From: JAFGED01 sp964551295 | Lineage (GTDB): Bacteria > Chloroflexota > Anaerolineae > B4-G1 | Length of the DNA stretch: 20,401 bases | Assembly (NCBI GenBank): GCA_964551295.1 | Contig: CAZKDJ010000060.1 | Coordinates: 1-20,401, forward strand | Direction: 5' to 3' | Shown here: piece after piece, positions 7,473 to 15,560 of the stretch | How the letters are laid out: each line of letters opens with the position of its first letter | Numbering within the stretch: position 1 is the stretch's first letter | Program-made: the position numbers and the translations under genes | The notes under the pieces: generated by a model | What the model was told of the DNA's origin: nothing | The model's database searches: none | What the model saw: the letters and a program-made list of their open reading frames with translations, nothing else

Positions 7473-10400
7473 TCAATGCTTGACGACGAGTGGAAGATAC
7501 ACTTCTCGTTCCCCTGATGGCTGGGCAAAGGTCGCAAATTCACTCAGATGATCAATCCTCACGACAAGCCTGTTTTCGAGCACGTCCCGCTCCGCCAGGG
7601 TGATGCCGGCCGTGGACCATCGCTCGCCATCCCAAAAGCGCAGTTCCAACGTCTCCTCGTCCAGCCCCTCAATGTCGACGTCAGTATACTGGATCGTGAA
7701 GGTCACCGGCGCCTCGAAAACAAGACCAGAGCACGGTTCGCCCTCGCGGTACGCATCCAGGTTGAAAGCGTGCCCAGCAAACGCATAGCCCACAGGAATA
7801 TCCGCCACCGTGAACACAGACGCATAAGCAAACTGCGTCGCCTGTGTGATAGCACCCGCCGGTATCTCGATTCTGACTGCCGAGCCTGCATCCCCCGGGA
7901 CAAAGATCGTCCCCGCTTGCGACGGCGTCACCGTGATAATCTCGTCCGCCACGCCGGAAATGCCTGTGTCTATGCCCGTCGCCCCTTCACCAGAAGTGAC
8001 CTGAACGACATTAGTCAGTACTCCATTATAGAACAAATCGACAGTGACGACAACTTTTTCCTGCCAGACGTCGCCGGGCGGCAGGAGAGTGGGCGTCCAG
8101 ATGCGTGTACCACCCGGGGTGATGTGCACCGGCAGCGTATCGGTGATCCTCAGCGTGAGAGACACGCTGCCGGTATTGGTGACGTAGATGGTGTAGGTCA
8201 GTTGAGCGCCGGCCTGCACCGGATTAGGAAAGGCATACTGAGTCACGGTCAGGTCAGGATGAGGGCCGGTCTCATCGGCGCCAATGTCGTAGCCCTCACC
8301 TTGAGGTCGCTGCTCGCCGTCGATGTCTGCGGCGAGCCCGGCATCCACGCCTGCGTCCGCCGCTGCCGACACGGGTCGAATATGGTAATCCCCCGTTGCC
8401 GGATCGACAAAGGCCGGATCGCCCCAACAATCACCATCGGAGAGGACCGTTCCCGCGCCACTCCAATCGGCCCCGTTTGTCCAGATACCCGCGCCCCACA
8501 ACGTGGCTTCCAGCATAGCCAAACTGCCCGTGGCGACGGTGATGCCCGTCGTGTGTCCCACCAAGATGGTGTTCGTCAAGGCCACGGTGCTGCTGCCAGC
8601 GACGCAGACGCCGTCGGTCGCCGGGACATTGCGGGCCACAGTTGTGTGGAACAGCCAAGGCGTGGACTTCTCAATGTACAATCCGCCGCCTGCACCGTCC
8701 GCCCGATTGTCGGCGATAACCGCGTTGCTCAGGAACGCGTCGCTCTGTGCCAGGAGCAACCCGCCGCCCGTCTCGGCCTGGTTCGCCGCGATGGTGATCC
8801 TGTCAATCATAGCATCGCTCTTCCAAAGGTATAACCCTCCGCCTTCGGCAGCCACATTGGCCATGACGGTGGTTCCTTCAAGTTCGGGATCGCTCTGGTA
8901 TAAGTATAGCCCGCCGCCTGACTGGCCCGTCGTGTTATCCATAAAGGCGTTGTCGATGAGGACAGCGTCGCTCTCCCGCAGGTACAGGCCACCCCCATCG
9001 TAGGAAGCTTCGTTGGCAGCGATGGTGTTCCCGACGAGGTGCGCAGCACTCTGTTCCGCCAAATAGAGGCCGCCGCCCCACTCGGCAGTGTTGGTAACGA
9101 CGGTGTTTCCGTTCAACACGGCGTCGCTCTCTTCCAGGTACAACCCGCCTCCCCACCTGGCAGTGTTACTAAACACCCAGGTGTTACTTATCGCAGCGTG
9201 GGCCTCGACAATACAAATCCCTCCGCCTACGCCTCCGCCCAACCCAGCTGCATTGCCGTCGGTGACTCGCAGGCCCGCAATTGTGGGCGCGATGTCACCC
9301 GTGACATAGATCCCGCGCCCGCCACCCAGTGGATCGACGATAGTGGGGTTTGCACCCGGATCAGGAGGCGCAGTGAAATCGGACGTGTAGCCACCTCGGA
9401 TGGTAATACTCTTGTTTACGTACACAACCTGGGCCAAGCCACCATAGCCGTTGACCGTGCTGTAGGTCCCGGCCGTGATCTTGATGGTGCTGCCGTCTGA
9501 GGCCGCGTCTACAGCATCCTGGATGACGTCGAAATCACAGCCACCGCCCGGGCACACGGTAAAAATCGGGGACGCGACATGCTGAACCGCCCGCGCGGCA
9601 TTCAGACGCCCCGAGCCAAAGTACTGATCCCATCCCTTCTTGTCCTCGTTGGACGGGCCAACTTGGTCATCGGCGGTGTCCTCGAGGATGGCGCGCACCT
9701 CCTCGACCGTATAGTCCGGCTGGATCGACTCGATCAAACCGAGCACACCGGTGACGTGAGAGGCAGCCATCGAAGTGCCGTCCCAACAGGCGTAGGTATC
9801 GTCCCACAGGGTGCTCCAGATGGCCTCGCCGGGCGCGACGAGGTCAATATGATCGCCAAAGCTCGAAGAGGTCCACCTGTAATCGAGGCGATTCGTCGCC
9901 CCGACGGCGATGGTCTCTGTATACACGGCCGGATAGTAGGGCGTCGAATCGCCATCGTTCATCATCGCGGCGACGACCGGGACGTCGGCGCTGTAGGCGT
10001 AAAGCACGGCGTCATGGAGCGCCTGGGAGCTACCCACCCCTCCCATGCTCATGTTGATGACGTCCGCACCGTGGTCGACCGCGTACTCTATCGCACTGGC
10101 CCAGCAGCTATAGGGCCCCTTGTTTTCATCGTCCAGGCCCTTGAGGGGCATGATGCGACAGTCTGGACAGACGCCGGCGACGCCGGTGGCATTGTCTGTA
10201 GCGGCTGCGGCGACGCCAGTCACGTGAGTCCCATGGCCATGGTCGTCTTGAGGCATCGCGTCGTCGTTGATAAAGTCGTATCCGGGCACGATCTTTCCGG
10301 CCAGGTCAGGATGATCGAGGTCTACGCCCGTGTCAATGATGGCCAGCACCGTGGAAGTAACGCCAGTGGTGACGTCCCACGCCTCGGGCGCATCGATATC

Positions 10401-10916
10401 GGCGTCGGGTTCCCCGCCGCTTTGGCCGGTGTTGTGCAGTCCCCACTGCTGGCTAAAGTATGCGTCGTCGGGCACGCCGGCTCCGTATCCGACAAAATCC
10501 AGCTCGGCATATTCGACGGCGGGGTCCGCTGCAAGCACAGCCAGGGCCTGTTGGGGATCGCTTGAGGGTGCCAGCGTAAAGACGTATATCCTGAAGAGTC
10601 CCAACGTCTGCTTGAGGGCCGTGTCGCCGTTGTCGGCATCGAACAGCGGTTCTGTAGACAAAATATCAAGTTGGGACAATGAGGAGGCATCTAGCCCAGA
10701 GGAGCCCAAGTCCACCACGTCTCGCGTCTTGACCAGTATTCTGGGAGACGAATCTTGCGCAGAGGCGCTGATGAAGGAAGCAGCCAGAATCGGCTTTCCC
10801 AGGTCGGAGAAAGCCAAAGAAGCCAGCAACGCAACCAGCCCCACTCTTAAAACCACGTCAACGCATCCCCTCGCCGTTGTCCGTGTCTTTTGGAAGAAAC
10901 TTGAACTATCGAACAT
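7473..10916 (-). CDS. secreted subtilase with beta-helix, DUF11-like domain and YLPLV tail
   Basis: This encodes 1147 aa. The signal region has a hydrophobic core at about 21-36 with likely cleavage near 50-53. A proregion covers about 56-145. The S8 peptidase domain (about 155-445) has Asp195 (AIIDTGVD), His228 (DHGHGTH) and Ser382 (DGTSMAAS), with Asn320 as probable oxyanion residue. GTSMAASH replaces the common GTSMAAPH. Next come a right-handed beta-helix region (about 450-830) with seven tandem 25-26-residue units, an Ala/Asp-rich joint, a DUF11-like beta domain (888-995), another beta domain that may be ZU5-like (1000-1130), and the C-terminal YLPLVVKH. The ATG at 10916 is preferred over the frame's first ATG (11018), because GGAGAGGT lies just upstream and the signal peptide starts here. 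It is expected to act outside the cell or on its surface. Confidence 0.9.
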   Translation of the reverse strand: MFDSSSFFQKTRTTARGCVDVVLRVGLVALLASLAFSDLGKPILAASFISASAQDSSPRILVKTRDVVDLGSSGLDASSLSQLDILSTEPLFDADNGDTALKQTLGLFRIYVFTLAPSSDPQQALAVLAADPAVEYAELDFVGYGAGVPDDAYFSQQWGLHNTGQSGGEPDADIDAPEAWDVTTGVTSTVLAIIDTGVDLDHPDLAGKIVPGYDFINDDAMPQDDHGHGTHVTGVAAAATDNATGVAGVCPDCRIMPLKGLDDENKGPYSCWASAIEYAVDHGADVINMSMGGVGSSQALHDAVLYAYSADVPVVAAMMNDGDSTPYYPAVYTETIAVGATNRLDYRWTSSSFGDHIDLVAPGEAIWSTLWDDTYACWDGTSMAASHVTGVLGLIESIQPDYTVEEVRAILEDTADDQVGPSNEDKKGWDQYFGSGRLNAARAVQHVASPIFTVCPGGGCDFDVIQDAVDAASDGSTIKITAGTYSTVNGYGGLAQVVYVNKSITIRGGYTSDFTAPPDPGANPTIVDPLGGGRGIYVTGDIAPTIAGLRVTDGNAAGLGGGVGGGICIVEAHAAISNTWVFSNTARWGGGLYLEESDAVLNGNTVVTNTAEWGGGLYLAEQSAAHLVGNTIAANEASYDGGGLYLRESDAVLIDNAFMDNTTGQSGGGLYLYQSDPELEGTTVMANVAAEGGGLYLWKSDAMIDRITIAANQAETGGGLLLAQSDAFLSNAVIADNRADGAGGGLYIEKSTPWLFHTTVARNVPATDGVCVAGSSTVALTNTILVGHTTGITVATGSLAMLEATLWGAGIWTNGADWSGAGTVLSDGDCWGDPAFVDPATGDYHIRPVSAAADAGVDAGLAADIDGEQRPQGEGYDIGADETGPHPDLTVTQYAFPNPVQAGAQLTYTIYVTNTGSVSLTLRITDTLPVHITPGGTRIWTPTLLPPGDVWQEKVVVTVDLFYNGVLTNVVQVTSGEGATGIDTGISGVADEIITVTPSQAGTIFVPGDAGSAVRIEIPAGAITQATQFAYASVFTVADIPVGYAFAGHAFNLDAYREGEPCSGLVFEAPVTFTIQYTDVDIEGLDEETLELRFWDGERWSTAGITLAERDVLENRLVVRIDHLSEFATFAQPSGEREVYLPLVVKH
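8631..9167 (-). repeat. seven tandem beta-helix coding repeats in the subtilase gene
   Basis: Codons for residues 584-762 form seven units of 25-26 residues with the pattern N-x-A-x(2-3)-GGGLYL-x(2)-SDA-x-L-x(2)-N-x-(V/I). Each is one coil of a right-handed parallel beta-helix. At DNA level the period is about 75-78 nt and visibly diverged, so these are old duplications rather than a recent expansion. The first and last units are the most divergent. Confidence 0.8.
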
Positions 10917-10920
10917 TCTT

Positions 10921-10928
10921 ACCTCTCC
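10921..10928 (-). promoter_or_regulatory. ribosome binding site that fixes the subtilase start
   Basis: Read on the minus strand this is GGAGAGGT, ending 4 nt before the ATG at 10916. The upstream in-frame ATG at 11018 has no comparable site, and the intervening codons include the putative promoter region. Confidence 0.7.
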
Positions 10929-10988
10929 ACTGTTTGCAGACACGCACGCCAAGGTTTGAGCCGCCGAACGAGTTCGGCTACCATGTTC

Positions 10989-11020
10989 ATTGTACCAATA
11001 GAATATTACGGTTTCCATTA
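10989..11020 (-). promoter_or_regulatory. candidate extended -10 promoter for the subtilase operon
   Basis: On the minus strand TACAAT (10994-10989) is preceded by TGG, giving a TGn extended -10. Only a poor -35-like hexamer lies 18 nt further upstream. The predicted leader would be about 65 nt. It lies between the subtilase start and the conserved 20-nt element at 11023-11042, which would then sit around -40 relative to transcription start. Confidence 0.35.
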
Positions 11021-11022
11021 AG

Positions 11023-11042
11023 GTCTATAGGACAAAAGTACC
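11023..11042 (-). promoter_or_regulatory. conserved 20-nt element, copy upstream of the subtilase
   Basis: The minus strand reads GGTACTTTTGTCCTATAGAC. It matches 15466-15485, upstream of the giant pseudopilin gene, at 17 of 20 positions, including the first 11 without a break. Both copies point the same way relative to the gene they precede. I infer a regulator binding site. It lies in the shared region between the subtilase and the histidine kinase, so it could also affect the kinase. Confidence 0.45.
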
Positions 11043-11076
11043 ATATCTCATTTTTCACAGACTTTCGCCCCTGCGT

Positions 11077-11105
11077 TTGACTAATGCAATCAGGAATGGT
11101 ACACT
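11077..11105 (+). promoter_or_regulatory. sigma-70-like promoter for the histidine kinase operon
   Basis: TTGACT at 11077-11082 and TACACT at 11100-11105 are separated by exactly 17 nt, matching 5/6 and 4/6 of the vegetative consensus. Transcription would begin near 11112, about 46 nt before the chosen ATG at 11158. The TTG of this -35 box is also the first possible start codon of the kinase reading frame, which argues against that longer start. Confidence 0.6.
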
Positions 11106-11157
11106 GAATTGTGCCCAAAGACCGTTCGTTCGTGTGTCTGAAACAACCGGGGCGGAT

Positions 11158-14100
11158 ATGACACTACGCAGAAAAACACTGCTTATTGTCGGCATAACGA
11201 ACATTCTCCTGATCCTGGTGCTGTACGCGCTCTCCCGGATCATTGTACTGGGCAGCTTTGCCAGACTCGAGAAACAGCTCGTCCGCCAAAATGTCGAACG
11301 GGCCTTGAGTGCTTTGTCGGACCAAGTCCACACTTTGGACACGATGGTCTTTGATTGGGCTGCCTGGGACGACACCTACGCCTTCATCGAGGATGGCAAT
11401 CAAGAATACATCCGGTCCAACCTCGTAGACGAGACCTTCATCAGCCCCAGGCTTAACCTGATGTTGTTCGTCGACGCCTCTGGGCAGACCGTTTTGGGCA
11501 AGGCCTTTGACTTGGAAGTTGAGCAGGAAATCCCCGTTCCAAAAGGCTTGCAGGAGCACCTCTCAGCCAATCCTTATTTGCTACGCCCTCCTGATACTGA
11601 AAGCAACATCACAGGCATCCTGCTTATCCCCGAGGGCCCTCTGCTGATTGCTTCCAGGCCCATCCTGACCAGCGAAGAAGCAGGTCCGATTCGCGGGACT
11701 TTGATCATGGGGCGCTACTTTGACGCGTCGGAGGTCGAAAGCCTGGCCAGGGTCGCGCGCCTTTCTATTTCCGTGTACCCAATAGACGACCCACAGATGC
11801 CAGCTGATTTTCAGACAGCGCTCCCATCCCTATCGGCAGAAACCGCCACCTTTGTCCGATCGCTGAGCGCGACGTCCATCGCAGGATACACGTTGATCGA
11901 GGATGTGTACGGGAACCCGGCTCTGGTATTGCGCGTGGACATGCCCAGAGAGGTCTATGTGCAGGGAGAGAGCAGCGCGCTCTATTTCATCCTGGCGCTG
12001 GTGGGGATCAGCTCGGTGCTCGGTTTTGTAGTCATGTTGTTTCTAGAAAGAGCCGTACTATCCCGGCTGGCCCGCCTCAGCAACGATGTAAGCGACATAG
12101 GCACGAGGCACGATTTCTCGATGCGCGTGCCAGTAGCCGGAAACGACGAACTGTCAGACCTCGCCAATGCGATCAACGAGACACTGTCGGAATTGGAACA
12201 GGTCCAGGGCGATCTGAAAGAAAGTGAAAATCGATATCGCCTGTTGTTCAACAGCGGAACCGATCTCGTGCTCGTCAGCGAGGTAGCCAGCGAAGGCATG
12301 CCAGGAAAGATCATCGAGGCGAACGAGATCGCAAGCCAAAGACTCGGCTATACGAAAGAAGAATTCCTAGAACTGACGCCGCTGGAGATCATCGCCTCAG
12401 AAGGCAGACAGGATTCCCCCACGCTGGCACAGCGGCTATCGACGGAGGAATCCATCCTTTTCGAAGCCCCAGTCATCACCAAAGATGGCACACAGATCCC
12501 TGCCGAGATCGGTGTCCATCTGTTCGAGTTCGATGGGCGCCCCGGTCTACTATTCGTCTTCCATGACCTTGCCGACCGCAGGCGCACGGAAGAGGCTTTG
12601 CGCGCATCGGAACAGCGTTTCCAGGACGTCGCCTGCGCCATCGGCGATTGGATTTGGGAGATGGATACCAAAGGCTGCTACACCTATGCCAATCCCGTCG
12701 TCGAGCAGGTACTGGGCTACACACCAGAGGAGGTGGTCGGTTGCTTCTACCACGCCTTCTTCCATCCCTCCAATCGCGAGAGACTCAAGGCTCAGATGCG
12801 GCAGTTCTTTCGAAAGAAAAAGATGTTTGTCAACTTTGTCAGTTCAAACACGCACAGGGATGGTTGGGAAGTCATCCTGGAAACGACGGGATCGCCCCTC
12901 GTCGACGCGCAGGGACAACTGCTGGGTTATCGAGGCGTTCACCGCGACATCACGACGGAGATGGAAGTCGAGAGAAGCCTCAATGCGATCGCCACACTCG
13001 GGCGCGGGCTTGTCCTCTCCAGGGACGAGCAACAGATTGCGTCAACCACCGTCAATGCCGTCAGACTCCTGCTCCGATGCCAACTGTGCGAGCTCTGGCT
13101 GGTGAACAAAGATGCAGAGACCATCAGCAATCTCGCCTGTCTCGTCAGGGGACAGACAGTGGAGGTCGAAAGCCTGCCCATAGACAGTGAAAAGAGCACC
13201 GTCGCCGCCGTCGTCCGCTCTGGGGAACCCATCTACACCGTCGACGCGCAACAAGACTCGCGCTTCATCGACACCGGACTGGTGACTCGATCGGAGCTAT
13301 GCGTACCTCTCAAGGTAGAGGAGCGGGTAATCGGCGCACTCAACGTCGAGTGCGAGCAGGCGGATGCATTTGGAAGGTCGGAGCAGCAACTACTTTCCGC
13401 CCTTGCGGATCAGGCCGCCTTGGCCATCGAAAACGCACATTTGTATGCCGAGATGCGTGCCGGGCGCGACCGCCTGCAAACGCTCTCCAGCCGACTGGTG
13501 GAGGTGCGCGAGAATGAACGTCGCCACGTCGCGCGCGAACTCCACGATGAGATTGGACAGCTACTGACCGGCCTGAAGCTCGTCCTACAGATGAACGTGG
13601 GAGCAAAAGCCACTCCAGATGGCGGTGAGCTAGACGAGGCCTTGGACCTGGTTGATGAACTCTTGGGACGTGTACGCGGGCTCACCCTCAGCCTGCGTGC
13701 CACGATGCTGGACGATCTGGGCCTGTTGCCCGCGCTGCGGTGGCATTTCGAGCACTATACAACCCAGACCGACGTGCGCGTGGCTTTCAAACACGTTGGG
13801 CTGGAGGGCAAGAGATTCACGCCCGAGATCGAGACGGCCGCCTATCGCATCATACAGGAGTCGCTGACTAACGTGGCCCGCCACGCCGACGTGGATGAGG
13901 TGACGGTCCGGCTATGGGCCGATCAGGATACGCTGGGCTTGCAGGTTCAGGACACCGGCAAGGGCTTTGAAGTCGATGCCGCCCTGGACAAACCCGTCTC
14001 CAGTGGGTTATCAGGAATGCACGAGCGGGTGAGTTTGCTAGATGGTCACCTGACGATAGACTCGACCCCGGGAAGCGGTACGACCATCACCGCCGAATTT

Positions 14101-14160
14101 CCTCTCGTCGACATTTCGACCAGACCACTGAGTGAGGACAGGATCGTAGAGGAGGAATGA
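11158..14160 (+). CDS. CHASE4-HAMP-PAS-PAS-GAF sensor histidine kinase, NarL/HisKA_3 type
   Basis: This encodes a 1000-aa membrane sensor kinase. Order of parts: TM1 (about 7-31); an extracytoplasmic CHASE4-like domain with FDWAAWDDTYAFIE at 65-78; TM2 (about 273-296); HAMP (297-350); PAS 1 (355-470); PAS 2 (484-600); GAF (605-762); a HisKA_3 dimerisation helix with the phospho-accepting His796 in ARELHDEIGQ; and an HATPase domain with Asn905 (ESLTNVARHA), QDTGKGF at 931-937 and GLSGMHERV at 950-958. It should sense an envelope signal and also cytosolic ligands through PAS/GAF. Its response-regulator partner starts one base after its stop. The ATG at 11158 has only a weak GGGGCGG upstream, but the longer TTG start would lie in the promoter. 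Confidence 0.92.
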   Translation: MTLRRKTLLIVGITNILLILVLYALSRIIVLGSFARLEKQLVRQNVERALSALSDQVHTLDTMVFDWAAWDDTYAFIEDGNQEYIRSNLVDETFISPRLNLMLFVDASGQTVLGKAFDLEVEQEIPVPKGLQEHLSANPYLLRPPDTESNITGILLIPEGPLLIASRPILTSEEAGPIRGTLIMGRYFDASEVESLARVARLSISVYPIDDPQMPADFQTALPSLSAETATFVRSLSATSIAGYTLIEDVYGNPALVLRVDMPREVYVQGESSALYFILALVGISSVLGFVVMLFLERAVLSRLARLSNDVSDIGTRHDFSMRVPVAGNDELSDLANAINETLSELEQVQGDLKESENRYRLLFNSGTDLVLVSEVASEGMPGKIIEANEIASQRLGYTKEEFLELTPLEIIASEGRQDSPTLAQRLSTEESILFEAPVITKDGTQIPAEIGVHLFEFDGRPGLLFVFHDLADRRRTEEALRASEQRFQDVACAIGDWIWEMDTKGCYTYANPVVEQVLGYTPEEVVGCFYHAFFHPSNRERLKAQMRQFFRKKKMFVNFVSSNTHRDGWEVILETTGSPLVDAQGQLLGYRGVHRDITTEMEVERSLNAIATLGRGLVLSRDEQQIASTTVNAVRLLLRCQLCELWLVNKDAETISNLACLVRGQTVEVESLPIDSEKSTVAAVVRSGEPIYTVDAQQDSRFIDTGLVTRSELCVPLKVEERVIGALNVECEQADAFGRSEQQLLSALADQAALAIENAHLYAEMRAGRDRLQTLSSRLVEVRENERRHVARELHDEIGQLLTGLKLVLQMNVGAKATPDGGELDEALDLVDELLGRVRGLTLSLRATMLDDLGLLPALRWHFEHYTTQTDVRVAFKHVGLEGKRFTPEIETAAYRIIQESLTNVARHADVDEVTVRLWADQDTLGLQVQDTGKGFEVDAALDKPVSSGLSGMHERVSLLDGHLTIDSTPGSGTTITAEFPLVDISTRPLSEDRIVEEE
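14151..14155 (+). promoter_or_regulatory. ribosome binding site for the GTG-started regulator
   Basis: GGAGG sits inside the last codons of the kinase gene, 6 nt before GTG at 14162. It supports that GTG as the start and indicates the two genes are translated from one message. Confidence 0.75.
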
Positions 14161-14161
14161 C

Positions 14162-14812
14162 GTGACGACAATTGTATTGGCAGACGACCACCTCGTCGTT
14201 CGGAAGGGTATGCGATCGCTGCTGGAGGCTGAGTTAGATTTTGAACTGATCGGCGAGGCCAACGACGGCCTGGAGACCGTCCAACTGGTCGAACGCCTGA
14301 CCCCGGACGTCGTCGTGCTCGACTTGATGATGCCCGGTCTGAACGGCATAGAAGTCACACGACAGATCCGCAAGCGCTCGCCGTACACCAAAATCGTCAT
14401 CCTGTCCATGCACGCCGACGACGAGTATGTGCTGGAGGCGCTCAGATGCGGAGCAAACGGTTACGTCCTCAAAGACGCCGGGGCTACGGAGCTGGTCGGA
14501 GCGGTGCGCGACGTAGCAAACGAGAAACGCTACCTCAGCCCAGAGCTGGCCGAACGCGCCATCGACGCCTACGTGCGGCAAACTCAGGAAACCACGCTCG
14601 ATCGCTACGAGACGTTAACAGATCGTGAGCGAGAAGTGCTGCATTCGGCGGCCGAAGGTCTTACCAATACCGAGGTCGCCGCTCGACTGTCCCTCAGCCC
14701 ACGCACTATCGAGAACCACCGCGTCAACATGATGCGCAAACTCGGTTTGCACAACCAAACCGAACTGGTCCGGTACGCCATAAAGAGAGGCATCATTGCC
14801 CTGGAAACTTGA
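14162..14812 (+). CDS. NarL/LuxR-family response regulator
   Basis: This encodes 216 aa. The receiver domain (1-120) has the acidic pair Asp8/Asp9 in LADDH, phospho-acceptor Asp54 in VVLDLMMPG, Ser82 and Lys104 (YVLKDAG). A linker of about 30 residues leads to a GerE/LuxR helix-turn-helix (about 150-212) with LTDREREVL, TNTEVAARLSLSPRTIENHR and MRKLGL. All residues needed for phosphotransfer and DNA binding look intact. It uses a GTG start supported by GGAGG at 14151-14155, one base after the kinase stop, so it is almost certainly that kinase's partner. An intrinsic terminator follows. Targets are unknown. The conserved 20-nt element upstream of two surface-protein genes is a candidate. Confidence 0.93.
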   Translation: MTTIVLADDHLVVRKGMRSLLEAELDFELIGEANDGLETVQLVERLTPDVVVLDLMMPGLNGIEVTRQIRKRSPYTKIVILSMHADDEYVLEALRCGANGYVLKDAGATELVGAVRDVANEKRYLSPELAERAIDAYVRQTQETTLDRYETLTDREREVLHSAAEGLTNTEVAARLSLSPRTIENHRVNMMRKLGLHNQTELVRYAIKRGIIALET

Positions 14813-14865
14813 TCGCGTGGTGCAAAGAAAGCGTCCGTGAATTTGCGCATCACTTTTTAGGTATA

Positions 14866-14892
14866 GGCCCCGATGAAAATCGGGGCCTTTTT
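14866..14892 (+). terminator. intrinsic terminator of the two-component operon
   Basis: GGCCCCGAT (14866-14874) and ATCGGGGCC (14879-14887) form a perfect 9-bp stem with a GAAA tetraloop, followed at once by TTTTT (14888-14892). It lies 53 nt past the regulator stop, a textbook rho-independent terminator. Confidence 0.92.
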
Positions 14893-15000
14893 GCATCCAA
14901 ATTGCGTAGGTTTACGGTAGACAGAACAGGGTCGGGCAGTGTAATCTATAGGTGAGGTTGAGGGTTCGCTGTATCTATATCGTCGAATAGGGGCTAAGCA

Positions 15001-15441
15001 ATGACCGAGAGAGACACCGTCTCCGTTTTTCTTATAGATGATAACTCTATCTTTCTCTCGATCGTCAAGCGATTCCTGCAAGGCCAGGATGCCGTGATCG
15101 TGGTCGGAGCCACGTCCAGCGGCGAGGAGGCCATGATACAGATCCAGACCCTGCAGCCGGACGTCATTTTGGTCGACCCGTTCACTCCCCAAGCCTCCGG
15201 GCTGAAAGGCGTTTCCCGATTACGCGCGACAGCGCCGGACACGGGGATCGTCGTGACCGGATTTCTGGATATCGACGACTACAGGCGGGCAGTCCTGACC
15301 GCCGGCGCGGACGACTTTGTGTCCAAGGCCTCATTGGCCCTCGATCTGTTGCCGGCCATCCGCCGGGCCGCGAACGGGCACAAGACCTGGGAAGAGCCGG
15401 CCCAGTTTGGCAAAATGTCGTATGCTCCGATACAAGCTTGA
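15001..15441 (+). CDS. single-domain response-regulator receiver protein
   Basis: This encodes 146 aa with only a CheY-like receiver fold. The acidic pair is Asp13/Asp14 (FLIDDNS), the phospho-acceptor is Asp59 (PDVILVDPFTP), and Thr86 and Lys109 complete the site, so it should be phosphorylatable. A short C-terminal tail of about 20 residues carries no recognisable DNA-binding or output domain. The residues after Asp59 (PFTPQASGL) vary from the usual xxMPxxDG. It lies after the terminator of the kinase/regulator pair and before the pseudopilin gene, so it is transcribed separately from the kinase. It could take phosphate from the neighbouring kinase or act as a protein-protein switch. The gene lies 119 nt before the pseudopilin start. 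I found no convincing promoter in 14893-15000. Confidence 0.85.
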   Translation: MTERDTVSVFLIDDNSIFLSIVKRFLQGQDAVIVVGATSSGEEAMIQIQTLQPDVILVDPFTPQASGLKGVSRLRATAPDTGIVVTGFLDIDDYRRAVLTAGADDFVSKASLALDLLPAIRRAANGHKTWEEPAQFGKMSYAPIQA

Positions 15442-15465
15442 GAGATTGTGATGGAAGCGACTGAC

Positions 15466-15485
15466 GGTACTTTTGTACTAGATAC
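15466..15485 (+). promoter_or_regulatory. conserved 20-nt element, copy upstream of the pseudopilin
   Basis: GGTACTTTTGTACTAGATAC lies 75 nt before the ATG at 15561, in the gap after the receiver gene. It matches the minus strand at 11042-11023 (upstream of the subtilase) at 17/20 positions. Its start also contains GTAC-TTTT-GTAC (15467-15478), a small inverted repeat that the other copy lacks. Confidence 0.45.
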
Positions 15486-15560
15486 AGATCATATCTTTGT
15501 ACACAGCCACCCGTTAGACAAGATAGAGGGAAAGCAGATTCAGGCACTGTGAGGAGCGAC

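Noticed and set aside
7548..8834. Long plus-strand open frame of about 428 codons
   Set aside because: It lies wholly antisense to the subtilase beta-helix and DUF11 region. It is Arg/His/Asp-rich with no recognisable domain, a usual shadow of GC-rich repetitive coding.
8631..9167. Regular repeats resembling a CRISPR array
   Set aside because: The 75-78-nt period is a multiple of three and codes for beta-helix coils. The repeats are diverged and there are no unique spacers of constant length.
9579..10565. Plus-strand open frame of about 328 codons
   Set aside because: It is antisense to the subtilase catalytic domain, whose triad and fold are clear. No ribosome binding site or domain supports it.
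11077..11157. Upstream TTG start for the histidine kinase
   Set aside because: The TTG is the first part of a good -35 box, the added residues are not hydrophobic or conserved-looking, and the ATG at 11158 starts directly before the first transmembrane helix.
14893..15000. Promoter for the lone receiver gene
   Set aside because: Several TTG and TAT strings occur, but none gives an acceptable -35/-10 pair at 16-18 nt spacing.
15549..15560. GTG start four codons upstream of the pseudopilin ATG
   Set aside because: The AGGAG ribosome binding site at 15552-15556 would lie inside that extension, so the ATG at 15561 fits better.
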